DNA of 64,000 nucleotides from Streptococcus oralis (GCF_004127215.1 NZ_QEWJ01000006.1:1-64000), one strand, 5' to 3'. Shown: positions 9,598 to 20,662, numbered from the stretch's first letter. A program made the numbers and translations. The notes: a model not told the origin generated them from the letters alone.

Positions 9598-10389
9598 ATG
9601 ACGACTTATTTACAAAAGAAAATTGAGAATATCAAAACAACCCTTGGTGAAATGTCAGGTGGTTACCGTCGTATGGTTGCGACTATGGCTGATTTGGGAT
9701 TTTCAGGAACTATGAAGGCTATCTGGGATGACCTCTTTGCCCATCGTAGTTTTGCCCAGTGGCTTTATCTGCTGGTTTTAGGAAGTTTTCCAATCTGGCT
9801 GGAGTTGATTTACGAACACCACATTGTTGATTGGATTGGGATGATTTGTAGCTTGACTGGGATTATCTGTGTTATTTTTGTATCGGAAGGTCGAGCAAGT
9901 AATTATCTGTTTGGCTTGATTAACTCTGTTATTTACCTTATTTTGGCCCTACAGAAAGGCTTTTATGGTGAGGTGTTGACGACACTCTACTTTACGATCA
10001 TGCAACCGATTGGACTTCTAGTTTGGATTTACCAGGCACAGTTTAAGAAGGAAAAGCAGGAGTTTGTCGCACGTAAACTGGACGGCAAGGGTTGGACAAA
10101 GTATCTTTCTATTAGTGTTCTTTGGTGGTTGGTATTTGGGTTCATTTATCAATCTATCGGAGCCAATCGTCCTTATCGCGATTCCATTACCGATGCGACC
10201 AATGGGGTTGGGCAAATCCTCATGACAGCTGTTTACCGTGAGCAATGGATATTCTGGGCAGCTACTAATGTCTTTTCAATCTATCTCTGGTGGGGAGAAA
10301 GCCTGCAAATCCAAGGGAAATACTTGATTTATCTCATTAACAGTCTAGTTGGTTGGTATCAATGGAGCAAGGCAGCAAAAAGCGCTTAA
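9598..10389 (+). CDS. pnuC: Nicotinamide riboside transporter PnuC
   Basis: 263 residues with an N-terminal soluble segment of about 50 residues and seven or so membrane helices. PnuC features are visible: GLINSVIYLILALQKGFYGE, TLYFTIMQPIGLLVW, and the C-terminal YLINSLVGWYQWSKAA. It imports nicotinamide riboside by facilitated diffusion for NAD synthesis. Single-gene unit with its own promoter, structured leader and terminator. ATG 9598 follows AAAGGAG. Confidence 0.93.
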   Translation: MTTYLQKKIENIKTTLGEMSGGYRRMVATMADLGFSGTMKAIWDDLFAHRSFAQWLYLLVLGSFPIWLELIYEHHIVDWIGMICSLTGIICVIFVSEGRASNYLFGLINSVIYLILALQKGFYGEVLTTLYFTIMQPIGLLVWIYQAQFKKEKQEFVARKLDGKGWTKYLSISVLWWLVFGFIYQSIGANRPYRDSITDATNGVGQILMTAVYREQWIFWAATNVFSIYLWWGESLQIQGKYLIYLINSLVGWYQWSKAAKSA

Positions 10390-10392
10390 AAA

Positions 10393-10420
10393 TAAAAAAG
10401 GATCAGAAGATCCTTTTTTT
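10393..10420. terminator. Bidirectional terminator
   Basis: AAAAAGGATC / GATCCTTTTT stem with loop AGAA between the convergent pnuC and the small membrane protein gene. Both strands end in a U-run. Confidence 0.85.
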
Positions 10421-10423
10421 GTG

Positions 10424-10756
10424 TTAGAGCAAAATGAGCAATACCGTAATAACGATAGCGCTCGTTATACGAATGATGTGGTGCGATATATGTTGACTTT
10501 CTGTCTGTTGGCCGTTCCAGTAGGCTCCATAGCAGACAATACTCGCACCCATAGTCCACAGAAGAATGGTTGCAAGTGGGACGAAGTAAAAGATGGCCAG
10601 AGCCAGAGAAGTGAGGCAACTGCCGACCAAGATGCACTTGTTTCCCAGACTGTAGTCCTTTTGTTTCATAGCTGAAAAAGCAGCAGCAAGGTGAAGGAGC
10701 GAGAAGGCAAGAGCTAGTACGATTGTTAATATCCCTAAAATCATCGAAGTTAACAT
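10424..10756 (-). CDS. Small membrane protein of unknown function
   Basis: 110 residues with three or four hydrophobic helices (LGILTIVLALAFSLLHLAAAF, CILVGSCLTSLALAIFYFV, ITSAIVITVLLILL). Not recognised as a characterised family. It ends 26 bp before the stop of the downstream-reading TetR gene and shares its strand, so sczA and this gene are probably one transcript. A 135-residue frame overlapping it on the same strand is hydrophilic, cysteine-rich nonsense and was discarded. Confidence 0.75.
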   Translation of the reverse strand: MLTSMILGILTIVLALAFSLLHLAAAFSAMKQKDYSLGNKCILVGSCLTSLALAIFYFVPLATILLWTMGASIVCYGAYWNGQQTESQHISHHIIRITSAIVITVLLILL

Positions 10757-10782
10757 AGTTGGTTCCTTTCTGAGTTACAGAC

Positions 10783-11337
10783 TTAGATATCAAGCGGAGT
10801 TGTATAGGTCATCTCCATTACCTCAAGGTAAAATCTTACCACTTGGTCTTCTGTATAGGTTTGTCCTTTTTTAAGCCACCAGGTTAGAGTCTCGATAAAG
10901 TTCGTCACAACAAAATGCTGGAGGTAGGAGCATGGAATAGTTGGATAGGCTTCTTGCAAGTCATCTGCCACCATGGGGTAAACATGGTGTTCGAGCTCCT
11001 TGTGTAGTTGGCGGAGAAAGTAGTCATTTTTTGAAAAAAGAAGACTGGTGACATGGTCCTGGTTTTTCTGAAAATGTAAAAAGATATGTGCGAGGTAGTC
11101 TTCGGTAGTTAAGTGTTCTTCCCTTTCAAAGAGATGATGAAAGAGGTAGCGACAGAGTTCATCTAAAAGCAGTTCCTTGCTCTCGTAGTGACAGTAAAAG
11201 GTCGAGCGTCCAACATCTGCCAAGTCAATGATATCTTGGACAGTAGTAGCATCATAGCCCTTGTCGTTCAAAAGTTGTAAAAAAGCTTGATAGATGGCTT
11301 TTTTTGTCTTGTTGACTCGACGATCTCTTTTTAGCAT
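10783..11337 (-). CDS. sczA: TetR-family regulator, SczA-like
   Basis: 184 residues from the ATG at 11337, where the conserved LKRDRRVNKTKKAIYQAF begins. TetR helix-turn-helix: TTVQDIIDLADVGRSTFYCHYESK. Divergent from a CzcD-type zinc exporter. In pneumococcus the TetR protein at this position, SczA, is a zinc-responsive activator of czcD. Histidines and cysteine in the C-terminal half (HHV, CSYLQHF) are possible metal ligands. A longer frame reaches 11448 but reads through the intergenic control region. Confidence 0.82.
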   Translation of the reverse strand: MLKRDRRVNKTKKAIYQAFLQLLNDKGYDATTVQDIIDLADVGRSTFYCHYESKELLLDELCRYLFHHLFEREEHLTTEDYLAHIFLHFQKNQDHVTSLLFSKNDYFLRQLHKELEHHVYPMVADDLQEAYPTIPCSYLQHFVVTNFIETLTWWLKKGQTYTEDQVVRFYLEVMEMTYTTPLDI

Positions 11338-11356
11338 ATAGACACTTGAGACAAAC

Positions 11357-11372
11357 TGTTCAGAACTGAATA
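11357..11372. promoter_or_regulatory. Candidate SczA operator
   Basis: TGTTCA-GAAC-TGAATA, an imperfect palindrome in the sczA-czcD divergent region, 20 bp upstream of the sczA start and about 100 bp before czcD. The published SczA sites in pneumococcus are TGTTCA-type inverted repeats. The match is from memory. Confidence 0.5.
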
Positions 11373-11469
11373 AGACTGACCGTTTGCTTCTATCCTTTCT
11401 TTGGATTTTATTAGATAATACAAATGAAAGAAGTATGTATATACCCATTATACCAAAGGAGGGAGAGAA

Positions 11470-12369
11470 ATGAGCTCTAAAACATCAATCTGGTTAGCTT
11501 TTTTCTTAAATTTAAGCTATGCTATTGTTGAGTTTATCGCAGGAGGAATCTTTGGTTCGAGTGCTGTTCTTGCTGATTCTGTTCATGACTTAGGAGATGC
11601 TATAGCCATTGGCATATCAGCCCTTTTAGAAACAATCTCAAACCGAGAAGAAGACGGGCAGTACACCTTGGGTTACAAGCGTTTCAGTCTTTTAGGGGCC
11701 ATGCTAACGGCTGTGATTCTTATGATAGGCTCTGTCCTAGTGATTTTGGAAAATATCACAAAGATTGCTCACCCGCAACCTGTCAATGAGGAAGGTATCC
11801 TCTGGCTGGGAATCATTGCAGTAATCATTAATGTACTAGCAAGTCTGGTAGTTCGTAAAGGAAAGACAAAGAATGAGTCAATTCTTAGCTTGCATTTTTT
11901 GGAAGACACTCTTGGTTGGTTGGCCGTCATCCTAATGGCGATTATCCTCCGATTTACAGATTGGTATATCCTTGATCCGCTTTTATCACTGGTTATTTCC
12001 ATCTTTATTCTGTCGAAAGCCATTCCTCGCTTTTGGAGCGCACTAAAAATTTTCCTAGATGCTGTGCCTGAAGGAGTAGATATCAAACAAGTGAAGAATG
12101 ACTTGGAGCAATTGGACCATGTGGTCAGTGTTAATCAGCTCAATCTCTGGACTATGGATGGTTTGGAAAAAAATGCCATTGTTCATGTTTGCCTAGAAGA
12201 GATTGAACATATAGAGTATTGTAAAGAATCCATTCGTAATTTACTCAAAGATTATGACTTTCAAAATGTCACCATTGAGGTTGATGCAAACCTAGCAAGT
12301 CACCAAACCCATAAGCGAAAAATTGAGGAGTTGGGAGTAGGTCAAAGTCATGGACATCATCACTCATAA
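11470..12369 (+). CDS. czcD: Cation diffusion facilitator, zinc exporter CzcD
   Basis: 299 residues. Six transmembrane helices with the metal-site residues of the family: the first in DSVHDLGD (helix 2) and the second in HFLEDTLGW (helix 5). The C-terminal cytoplasmic ferredoxin-like domain ends in a histidine-rich tail (GQSHGHHHS). It exports Zn2+, possibly Co2+, against protons. AGGAGGGAG lies just before ATG 11470. Expected to be induced through the divergent SczA. Confidence 0.93.
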   Translation: MSSKTSIWLAFFLNLSYAIVEFIAGGIFGSSAVLADSVHDLGDAIAIGISALLETISNREEDGQYTLGYKRFSLLGAMLTAVILMIGSVLVILENITKIAHPQPVNEEGILWLGIIAVIINVLASLVVRKGKTKNESILSLHFLEDTLGWLAVILMAIILRFTDWYILDPLLSLVISIFILSKAIPRFWSALKIFLDAVPEGVDIKQVKNDLEQLDHVVSVNQLNLWTMDGLEKNAIVHVCLEEIEHIEYCKESIRNLLKDYDFQNVTIEVDANLASHQTHKRKIEELGVGQSHGHHHS

Positions 12370-12478
12370 GAAGTCGATTTTCCATTTGTTGATTATTTTT
12401 GATGAATTGTAAATGTAACATCTTTACTCCATTATGAAATTGTGATAGACTACCTATATCACTGAAAGGAGATAGGCG

Positions 12479-15004
12479 ATGTTACAGCTACAACACATTT
12501 CAAAAGTCTATCATACGGGCGATCAAGAGTTCCACGCGCTAAAGGATATCTCGATTCGCTTCCGTGAGAATGAGTTTGTCTCTATTCTCGGGCAATCGGG
12601 TTCTGGGAAAACCACCCTATTAAATATCATCGGGGGACTCGACCAATACACATCTGGTGATTTACTCATCCAAGGAAAATCAACAAAGCAATTTAAAGAC
12701 CGCGATTGGGATAGCTACAGAAACCACACCATCGGTTTCGTCTTTCAGTCTTATAATCTCATCGGGCACCAAACTGCACTCTCTAACGTAGAAATTGCAA
12801 TGACTCTTTCGGGTGTTTCAAAAGCAGAACGTAAGAAACGTGCTATCGAAGTGCTCGAACGCGTAGGCCTAAAAGACCATTTATATAAGAAACCAAGTCA
12901 AATGTCTGGGGGACAAATGCAACGAATCGCGATTGCGCGTGCTCTTGTTAATGATCCCAAAGTCGTTTTAGCCGACGAACCGACAGGAGCGCTCGATTCT
13001 GAGACTTCTGTTCAAATCATGGATTTATTAAAAGACATCGCCAAGGAACGTTTGGTTATCATGGTGACGCATAACCCAGAGCTGGCACAGAAGTACTCCA
13101 CACGTATCGTACAAGTATTAGATGGAAACATCTTGAGCGACTCAAACCCATGCGAACCAACAGAGGAGACAAAGCAAGTCAACATCCAGTTCACGAAGAC
13201 GAAGATGAGCTTTATAACCGCCTTTGTACTTTCCTTTAATAACCTATTGACGAAGAAAGGTCGTACCTTACTAACAGCTTTTGCGGGTTCTATTGGGATT
13301 ATCGGGATTGCTCTTATCTTAGCCCTTTCCAATGGTGTGAGTGATTACGTTAAAAAGGTGCAGGAAGATACTCTCGTCTCTCTTCCATTGACGATTAGCG
13401 AGCAGAACCAGAGCAACTTGTTGGCGACCTCTCCAGATTTGAGCGAGAAGCCTTACAAGGATAATCATGAGCTCGGTATCAATACGATTTTAACGAATTT
13501 ATTGAAAAAACAAATCGGAAAGAACGACCTAGCTTCCTTTAAGACTTACTTGGAGGAACATGCTTCGAAGGTCGAATCTCTCACAAAAGACATTCGTTAC
13601 CGATACAATTTACAACCGTTTATCTATGCAAGTGATACTTCCAACGGACCCAAAAGTATTCTGCCTTCAACCTTAGCTGATGAAGTAGAAACAGCGAATC
13701 AAACGATGAAGGGATACTTACAAAACCTCAACTACTGGAGTGAACTTTCTAGTGATTCTTCAATGCTAGAAAGCAAGTACGACGTGTTGGAAGGACGCTT
13801 CCCACAAGATAAGTCCGAGATCGTCCTTATCGTAGATGAAAACAATCAAATTAGCGACTTGTTGCTCTATAGTTTGCGTATCAAAGATCCCAGTGAATTG
13901 AACGATACGAAGAAGCTCGACGAACTCTCTTCTCAAACGTATCAATATAGTGACTTTATCGGAAAAACTTTCAAAGCAGTTGTCAATACAAACCGTTTTG
14001 TGAAAGAAAATAACTTATGGGTCAATAAGATTGCAGATGCTTCTTATATGAAAACTCAAATCGAGAATGGGCTCGAACTTAAAATTGTGGGTGTCCTTCG
14101 CCAAAAAGACGGCACAAGTTCAAGCGTGAATGCTCCTTCAGGAGGAATCGCCTACACAAGCACCCTTATTGATTACACTTCCGAACACATTCAAAATAGT
14201 GATATCGTTAAGGAACAGGAAGCCAATCAAAATCTAAATGTATTTACGGGTAAAGACTTTGCCAAAGATCCTAAACCATTCAGTTCGGAGAATTTAACCG
14301 AAGAAGAAAAAATCCAGTTGGCCAAAATGACGCCTGAAGAACAAGCTCAGTATGTCCAACAATATAACGACAACTCGGCTTCAACTTACGAGGAAAACCT
14401 CGCAAAAATGGGTGTCATCAACAAATCCAAACCAGCTGCCATTGAGCTCTACACCTCTTCGTTCCAACAAAAACAAGACTTAAAAGAATTCATAAACGCC
14501 TATAACACGGCGAAAAAAGAAGCTGGAGAAGACGATAAGGTACTCGCTTATTCAGATGATATCCAAACTATCATGTCTTCAATTACGACATTGGTTGGCG
14601 TAGTGACAACTGTGCTCGTTGGCTTTGTGGCCATCTCACTCATTGTATCTTCTATAATGATTTCGATTATCACGTACATTTCAGTTCTCGAACGTACAAA
14701 AGAAATCGGAATCCTACGTGCAATGGGGGCTTCGAAGAAAGATATTCGTCGTATCTTCACTGCTGAAACAGCCATCGAAGGATTTGTCTCTGGGGTGCTC
14801 GGTATCGCGGTTACTCTCCTTGCGACATTTCCAATCAATGCGATTGTTGCTAAAATGACAAATGTGGAAAATGTAGCGCAATTACCAATAGAAGTAGCTC
14901 TAATCCTTATCGGTATTTCGATTGTCCTCACCATGTTAGCCGGTCTAATCCCTTCACGCATCGCCGCCAAGAAAGACCCAGTCGAATCGCTTCGTAGCGA
15001 ATAA
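12479..15004 (+). CDS. ABC transporter with fused ATPase and FtsX-like permease (MacB type)
   Basis: 841 residues. The ATPase is at residues 1-225 (Walker A GQSGSGKTT, signature MSGGQMQR, Walker B VVLADEPTGALDSE). Next come a transmembrane helix near residue 260 (TLLTAFAGSIGIIGIALILAL), a large extracytoplasmic domain of about 400 residues, and three C-terminal helices of the FtsX domain (ISVLERTKEIGILRAMGASKKDI). Such proteins export peptides or sense envelope stress. No partner gene is adjacent. Codon choice (many ATC, TCG, CTC codons) differs from the neighbours and suggests transfer. Own terminator follows. Confidence 0.9.
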   Translation: MLQLQHISKVYHTGDQEFHALKDISIRFRENEFVSILGQSGSGKTTLLNIIGGLDQYTSGDLLIQGKSTKQFKDRDWDSYRNHTIGFVFQSYNLIGHQTALSNVEIAMTLSGVSKAERKKRAIEVLERVGLKDHLYKKPSQMSGGQMQRIAIARALVNDPKVVLADEPTGALDSETSVQIMDLLKDIAKERLVIMVTHNPELAQKYSTRIVQVLDGNILSDSNPCEPTEETKQVNIQFTKTKMSFITAFVLSFNNLLTKKGRTLLTAFAGSIGIIGIALILALSNGVSDYVKKVQEDTLVSLPLTISEQNQSNLLATSPDLSEKPYKDNHELGINTILTNLLKKQIGKNDLASFKTYLEEHASKVESLTKDIRYRYNLQPFIYASDTSNGPKSILPSTLADEVETANQTMKGYLQNLNYWSELSSDSSMLESKYDVLEGRFPQDKSEIVLIVDENNQISDLLLYSLRIKDPSELNDTKKLDELSSQTYQYSDFIGKTFKAVVNTNRFVKENNLWVNKIADASYMKTQIENGLELKIVGVLRQKDGTSSSVNAPSGGIAYTSTLIDYTSEHIQNSDIVKEQEANQNLNVFTGKDFAKDPKPFSSENLTEEEKIQLAKMTPEEQAQYVQQYNDNSASTYEENLAKMGVINKSKPAAIELYTSSFQQKQDLKEFINAYNTAKKEAGEDDKVLAYSDDIQTIMSSITTLVGVVTTVLVGFVAISLIVSSIMISIITYISVLERTKEIGILRAMGASKKDIRRIFTAETAIEGFVSGVLGIAVTLLATFPINAIVAKMTNVENVAQLPIEVALILIGISIVLTMLAGLIPSRIAAKKDPVESLRSE

Positions 15005-15015
15005 CAACTAAACCG

Positions 15016-15058
15016 CAAAAAGGTGGATAAAAGCCTACTTCTTTATTCACCTTTTTCT
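15016..15058 (+). terminator. Rho-independent terminator after the 841-residue ABC gene
   Basis: AAAAAGGTG-ATAAA / TTTAT-CACCTTTTT stem with a short bulge and 10-nt loop, ending in T-rich sequence. Confidence 0.8.
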
Positions 15059-15242
15059 ATTGGCTGGAAACTATTAAAAACGTAATCGAAAAATCTCTCC
15101 TTATAAAACTTAAATTTCGAGAAGAAAAGACTATATTGGACTAAACCAGTGCCTTATCGCCGTTAATAATGATTGATACGAGCGAAAGCTTGACAAAAAG
15201 TGTACAATAAAAGTGAGAAACTAATAGAAAAGGAGTGATTCT

Positions 15243-16280
15243 ATGAAGAAAACAGTTTATACAAAAGCTGGTCAGGTTGGTCTTGTTGAAGTGGAGCATC
15301 CGCAAATCATTGAGGCAGACGATGCCATTATTCGGATCGTTCGGACTTGTGTCTGTGGCTCTGATCTGTGGAGCTATCGCAATCCGGATATTGAAGCAGG
15401 GCATCAGAATAGCGGGCACGAAGCGATTGGTATCGTTGAGGCAATTGGTGATGCAGTGACGACCGTTAAACCTGGCGATTTTGTCATTGCCCCTTTCACA
15501 CATGGTTGTGGTCAGTGTGATGCTTGTCGTGCTGGTTTTGATGGTTCGTGTGATAATCATCCTGGTAACAACTGGTCAGGTGGTGTCCAGGCTGAGTATA
15601 TCCGTTTCCACTATGCCAACTGGGCACTGGTTAAAATCCCTGGACAACCTTCTGACTATACAGAAGGCATGCTAAAGTCCCTCTTGACTCTTGCAGATGT
15701 TATGCCGACAGGCTATCATGCGGCGCGTGTTGCAAATGTTCAAAAAGGGGATAAGGTTGTGGTCATTGGTGATGGGGCTGTTGGTCAATGTGCTGTTATC
15801 GCAGCTAAAATGCGTGGAGCATCGCAAATTATCCTTATGAGTCGTCATGAAGATCGTCAAAAGATGGCTCTGGAGTCGGGTGCGACAGCTGTTGTAGCTG
15901 AGCGAGGTCAAGAAGGTATTGCCAAGGTGCGTGAAATCCTCGGTGGTGGAGCAGATGCAGCACTTGAATGTGTTGGAACGGAAGCAGCGGTTGATCAAGC
16001 GCTTGGTGTTCTCCATAATGGAGGGCGCATGGGATTTGTTGGTGTACCGCACTATGAAAATCGAGCCATTGGCTCAACCTTTGGTCAAAATACAATAATC
16101 GGTGGTGGCCCAGCTTCTGTCACAACATACGATAAGCAATTCTTACTAAAAGCCGTCCTTGATGGTGATATCAATCCAGGTCGTGTCTTTACTTCAAGTT
16201 ATAAATTGGAAGACATTGACCAAGCCTATAAAGATATGGATGAACGTAAGACGATTAAGGCAATGATTGTGATTGATTAA
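15243..16280 (+). CDS. Zinc-dependent medium-chain alcohol dehydrogenase
   Basis: 345 residues. The catalytic-zinc region has CVCGSDLW and GHEAIGIVE. The four-cysteine structural zinc site is CGQCDACRAGFDGSCD. The Rossmann motif is VVIGDGAVGQCAV. It belongs to the MDR superfamily and oxidises alcohols or reduces aldehydes with NAD(P). In pneumococcus the ortholog at this locus is linked to a MerR regulator for aldehyde or nitrosative stress. That regulator is not present next to it here. AAAGGAGTG precedes the ATG. Confidence 0.9.
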   Translation: MKKTVYTKAGQVGLVEVEHPQIIEADDAIIRIVRTCVCGSDLWSYRNPDIEAGHQNSGHEAIGIVEAIGDAVTTVKPGDFVIAPFTHGCGQCDACRAGFDGSCDNHPGNNWSGGVQAEYIRFHYANWALVKIPGQPSDYTEGMLKSLLTLADVMPTGYHAARVANVQKGDKVVVIGDGAVGQCAVIAAKMRGASQIILMSRHEDRQKMALESGATAVVAERGQEGIAKVREILGGGADAALECVGTEAAVDQALGVLHNGGRMGFVGVPHYENRAIGSTFGQNTIIGGGPASVTTYDKQFLLKAVLDGDINPGRVFTSSYKLEDIDQAYKDMDERKTIKAMIVID

Positions 16281-16322
16281 AAAAATCCTAATGGAGATTT
16301 GAGAATCTCTATTAGGATTTTT
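16281..16322. terminator. Bidirectional terminator between the dehydrogenase and galR
   Basis: Long stem AAATCCTAAT-GAGATT / AATCTC-ATTAGGATTT with loop TGAG, flanked by A-run and T-run, between convergent genes. Confidence 0.9.
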
Positions 16323-16343
16323 GACTTTATTATATTAGTTGAG

Positions 16344-17372
<1,029 letters not shown>

Positions 17373-17387
17373 TCATATTTTTCTGCT

Positions 17388-17420
17388 TTTTACTGATAGT
17401 TTAGTAAAAGTTTAGTAAAA
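17388..17420. promoter_or_regulatory. Candidate GalR operator
   Basis: TTTTACT-N8-AGTAAAA (17388-17409) forms an inverted repeat, and TTTAGTAAAA recurs immediately after (17411-17420). The site lies just upstream of the galK -35 box and within the galR control region. Confidence 0.65.
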
Positions 17421-17424
17421 AGGA

Positions 17425-17453
17425 TTGACCTTGGTAAAAGCCTTAGATACAAT
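17425..17453 (+). promoter_or_regulatory. galK promoter
   Basis: -35 TTGACC (17425-17430), 17-bp spacer, -10 TACAAT (17448-17453), adjacent to the operator repeats. Confidence 0.8.
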
Positions 17454-17509
17454 AGAAGAAAACGATTACACGTTAAGGTGACTTAACGGACAGTCAAAGG
17501 AGAATTCAT

Positions 17510-18688
17510 ATGACACAACATCTTACTACTGAAGCCCTTCGCAAAGACTTTCTTGCCGTTTTTGGTCAAGAAGCAGACCAAACCTTCTTTTCACCAGGGC
17601 GTATCAATTTGATTGGTGAACACACGGACTACAACGGTGGGCACGTTTTTCCGGCGGCTATTTCCTTGGGAACTTATGGGGCGGCTCGCAAGCGTGACGA
17701 CCAAGTCTTGCGTTTCTACTCAGCCAACTTTGAGGACAAAGGTATCATCGAAGTTCCTCTTGCTGACCTCAAATTTGAAAAAGAGCACAGCTGGACCAAT
17801 TATCCAAAAGGGGTCCTTCATTTCTTGCAAGAAGCTGGGCACGTCATTGACAAAGGTTTTGATTTTTATGTCTTTGGGAATATCCCAAATGGTGCTGGCT
17901 TGTCTTCTTCAGCATCCTTGGAACTTTTGACAGGGGTCGTGGCAGAGCATCTCTTTGATTTAAAATTAGACCGTTTGGATTTGGTAAAAATCGGGAAACA
18001 AACAGAAAACAACTTTATCGGAGTCAACTCTGGTATCATGGACCAGTTTGCTATCGGTATGGGAGCTGACCAACGTGCTATTTACCTAGATACTAATACT
18101 TTGGAGTACGACTTGGTGCCACTTGATTTGAAGGACAATGTCGTTGTCATCATGAATACTAACAAGCGCCGTGAATTGGCGGATTCTAAATATAATGAAC
18201 GCCGTGCTGAGTGTGAAAAAGCTGTGGAAGAATTGCAAGTTGCCTTGGATATTCAGACCTTGGGTGAATTGGATGAGTGGGCCTTTGACCAATACAGCTA
18301 CCTGATTAAAGACGAAAATCGTTTGAAACGTGCTCGCCATGCTGTGCTTGAAAACCAACGTACCCTCAAAGCCCAAGCAGCCCTTCAAGCAGGTGATTTG
18401 GAAACATTTGGTCGCTTGATGAATGCTTCTCACGCTTCTCTGGAGCATGACTACGAAGTAACTGGCTTGGAATTGGATACTCTTGTTCACACAGCTTGGG
18501 CTCAAGAAGGTGTTCTTGGTGCTCGTATGACAGGGGCAGGTTTTGGCGGATGTGCCATTGCCTTGGTGCAAAAAGACACTGTTGAGGCCTTTAAAGAAGC
18601 TGTAGGCAAACACTACGAGGAAGTAGTTGGATACGCTCCAAGCTTCTATATCGCTGAAGTTGCAGGTGGCACTCGCATCCTTGACTAG
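17510..18688 (+). CDS. galK: Galactokinase
   Basis: 392 residues, the standard length. GHMP kinase signatures: [16 protein letters not shown] near the N-terminus, the ATP loop [13 protein letters not shown], and the C-terminal motif [14 protein letters not shown]. It phosphorylates galactose to galactose-1-phosphate in the Leloir pathway. CAAAGGAG precedes ATG 17510. It is followed 15 nt later by galT, so the two form an operon under GalR. Confidence 0.96.
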   Translation: MTQHLTTEALRKDFLAVFGQEADQTFFSPGRINLIGEHTDYNGGHVFPAAISLGTYGAARKRDDQVLRFYSANFEDKGIIEVPLADLKFEKEHSWTNYPKGVLHFLQEAGHVIDKGFDFYVFGNIPNGAGLSSSASLELLTGVVAEHLFDLKLDRLDLVKIGKQTENNFIGVNSGIMDQFAIGMGADQRAIYLDTNTLEYDLVPLDLKDNVVVIMNTNKRRELADSKYNERRAECEKAVEELQVALDIQTLGELDEWAFDQYSYLIKDENRLKRARHAVLENQRTLKAQAALQAGDLETFGRLMNASHASLEHDYEVTGLELDTLVHTAWAQEGVLGARMTGAGFGGCAIALVQKDTVEAFKEAVGKHYEEVVGYAPSFYIAEVAGGTRILD

Positions 18689-18703
18689 TCCAAAGGAGGC
18701 TCT

Positions 18704-20188
18704 ATGGTGACCTTAGTAGATAAATTTGTAACACACGTCATTTCTGAAAGTTCATTTGAGGAAATGGATCGAATCTACCTGATCAATCGTGTTTTGGCAC
18801 GAGTGGGAGAAGGTGTTTTGGAAATTGAGACGGATCTGGATAAAGTGATTGATCTCAAGGACCAGCTGGTCGAGGAAGCCGTTCGATTAGAGATGATTGA
18901 GGATAGTCAGACTGCGCGTGAAATCCTTGGTGCTGAATTGATGGACTTGGTAACCCCTTGCCCAAGTCAGGTCAATCGTGACTTTTGGACAACCTATGCC
19001 CACTCTCCTGAGCAAGCGATAGCGGACTTTTACCAACTCAGTCAGAAGAATGACTACATCAAACTCAAGGCCATTGCTAAAAATATTGCTTATCGTGTAC
19101 CGTCTGACTACGGAGAACTTGAGATCACTATCAACCTCTCTAAGCCTGAAAAAGATCCTAAGGAGATTGCGGCAGCTAAGTTGGTGCAAGCTAGCAATTA
19201 TCCCCAGTGTCAACTGTGTCTAGAGAATGAAGGCTACCATGGTCGGGTCAACCATCCAGCTCGTAGCAATCACCGAATTATCCGTTTTGAAATGGCGGGT
19301 CAGGAGTGGGGCTTCCAGTATTCGCCCTATGCTTACTTTAATGAGCATTGTATTTTCTTAGATGGTCAGCATCGTCCCATGGCCATTAGTCGTCAGAGTT
19401 TTGAGCGTTTGTTGGCTATAGTAGAGCAGTTTCCGGGATATTTTGCGGGCTCAAATGCCGACTTGCCGATTGTGGGAGGCTCTATTCTAACTCATGATCA
19501 CTATCAGGGGGGGCGACATGTTTTTCCTATGGAATTGGCTCCTTTGCAAAAGACCTTCCGATTTGCTGGTTTTGAACAGGTAAAGGCTGGGATTGTCAAG
19601 TGGCCTATGTCAGTGTTGCGTTTGACGTCGGATTCCAAAGAGGATTTGATCAACTTGGCTGACAAGATTTTGCAGGAATGGCGTCAGTATTCAGATCCTG
19701 CAGTGCAGATTTTAGCAGAGACAGACGGGACACCGCATCACACTATCACACCGATTGCGCGTAAGCGTGATGGACAGTTTGAGTTGGACTTAGTCTTGCG
19801 GGACAATCAGACATCGCTAGAACATCCTGATGGCATCTATCATCCCCACAAGGATGTCCAACATATCAAGAAGGAAAATATCGGCTTGATTGAGGTCATG
19901 GGCTTGGCTATCCTGCCACCACGTCTGAAAGCAGAAGTGGAGCAAGTAGCTAGCTATCTTGTAGGAGAAGGTGATGCAGTTACAGACTATCATCAGGAAT
20001 GGGCAGACCAACTCAAAGTCCAACATTCAGACCTGACGGGTAAAGAAAAAGCCCTTGAAATCGTTAAGGACTCTGTGGGTGCTATCTTTGCTCGTGTACT
20101 TGAGGATGCAGGAGTCTACAAGCAAACGGAACAGGGACAGGTAGCCTTTATGCGCTTTGTTGATCAGGTCGGCATTTTGCCAGACTAG
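18704..20188 (+). CDS. galT: UDP-glucose--hexose-1-phosphate uridylyltransferase (class II GalT)
   Basis: 494 residues, the length of the Gram-positive class II GalT. The CQLC zinc-type motif and the [18 protein letters not shown] segment with the histidine cluster are visible. It exchanges UMP between UDP-glucose and galactose-1-phosphate. AAAGGAGG precedes ATG 18704. No galE or galM follows, so epimerase must come from elsewhere. Confidence 0.95.
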   Translation: MVTLVDKFVTHVISESSFEEMDRIYLINRVLARVGEGVLEIETDLDKVIDLKDQLVEEAVRLEMIEDSQTAREILGAELMDLVTPCPSQVNRDFWTTYAHSPEQAIADFYQLSQKNDYIKLKAIAKNIAYRVPSDYGELEITINLSKPEKDPKEIAAAKLVQASNYPQCQLCLENEGYHGRVNHPARSNHRIIRFEMAGQEWGFQYSPYAYFNEHCIFLDGQHRPMAISRQSFERLLAIVEQFPGYFAGSNADLPIVGGSILTHDHYQGGRHVFPMELAPLQKTFRFAGFEQVKAGIVKWPMSVLRLTSDSKEDLINLADKILQEWRQYSDPAVQILAETDGTPHHTITPIARKRDGQFELDLVLRDNQTSLEHPDGIYHPHKDVQHIKKENIGLIEVMGLAILPPRLKAEVEQVASYLVGEGDAVTDYHQEWADQLKVQHSDLTGKEKALEIVKDSVGAIFARVLEDAGVYKQTEQGQVAFMRFVDQVGILPD

Positions 20189-20257
20189 GAGCTTTTTCCT
20201 TGCGCAGTCCTATAAAAAGTAGTATCATAGTGTCGTTTGAACTATCAGGAGGAAACG

Positions 20258-20662
20258 ATGAAAGATTTTCATTTTGACGCTATATCTGCCTTTGAAAATT
20301 ACGAAATAGAAAAAATGAGAGATGGTCAGGTTGTAGTGACGACCAAAGTGGTGGACTCGTCACTCAACTACTATGGCAATGCCCATGGTGGCTATCTCTT
20401 CACCCTTTGTGACCAAATCAGTGGTTTGGTGGTCATCTCGCTGGGGCTTGATGGAGTGACACTCCAATCCTCTATCAACTACCTCAAAGCAGGAAAACTT
20501 GACGATGTGCTGACCATTAAAGGAGAATGTGTCCACCAAGGTCGTACAACCTGTGTCGTGGATGTGGATATCACCAATCAAGAGGGCAGAAATGTCTGCA
20601 AAGCAACCTTTACCATGTTTGTCACAGGCCAGCGGTCAGAAGAAAGACAGGTAAGGATATAA
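20258..20662 (+). CDS. PaaI-family hotdog thioesterase
   Basis: 134 residues from ATG 20258, preceded by a strong AGGAGG. The hotdog motif YYGNAHGGYLFTLCDQISGLV matches PaaI/YbgC-like acyl-CoA thioesterases (HGG with the following Asp/Glu region). The substrate is unknown, perhaps phenylacyl-CoA-like or short acyl-CoA. The frame is open to an ATG at 20237, but that start has no ribosome site. It borders the restriction cassette. Confidence 0.88.
   Translation: MKDFHFDAISAFENYEIEKMRDGQVVVTTKVVDSSLNYYGNAHGGYLFTLCDQISGLVVISLGLDGVTLQSSINYLKAGKLDDVLTIKGECVHQGRTTCVVDVDITNQEGRNVCKATFTMFVTGQRSEERQVRI

Noticed and set aside
10386-10793. 135-residue minus-strand frame overlapping the small membrane protein
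   Set aside because: It contains the terminator and has cysteine/serine-rich low-complexity sequence. The 110-residue membrane frame is the better gene.
15180-15242. MerR-type promoter with a 19-bp spacer before the dehydrogenase
   Set aside because: TTGACA at about 15191 is only 7 bp from TACAAT, and no MerR-style dyad was found at a usable spacing.
15141-15560. 139-residue minus-strand frame over the dehydrogenase start
   Set aside because: Threonine/isoleucine-rich antisense shadow of the well-supported dehydrogenase, with no ribosome site.
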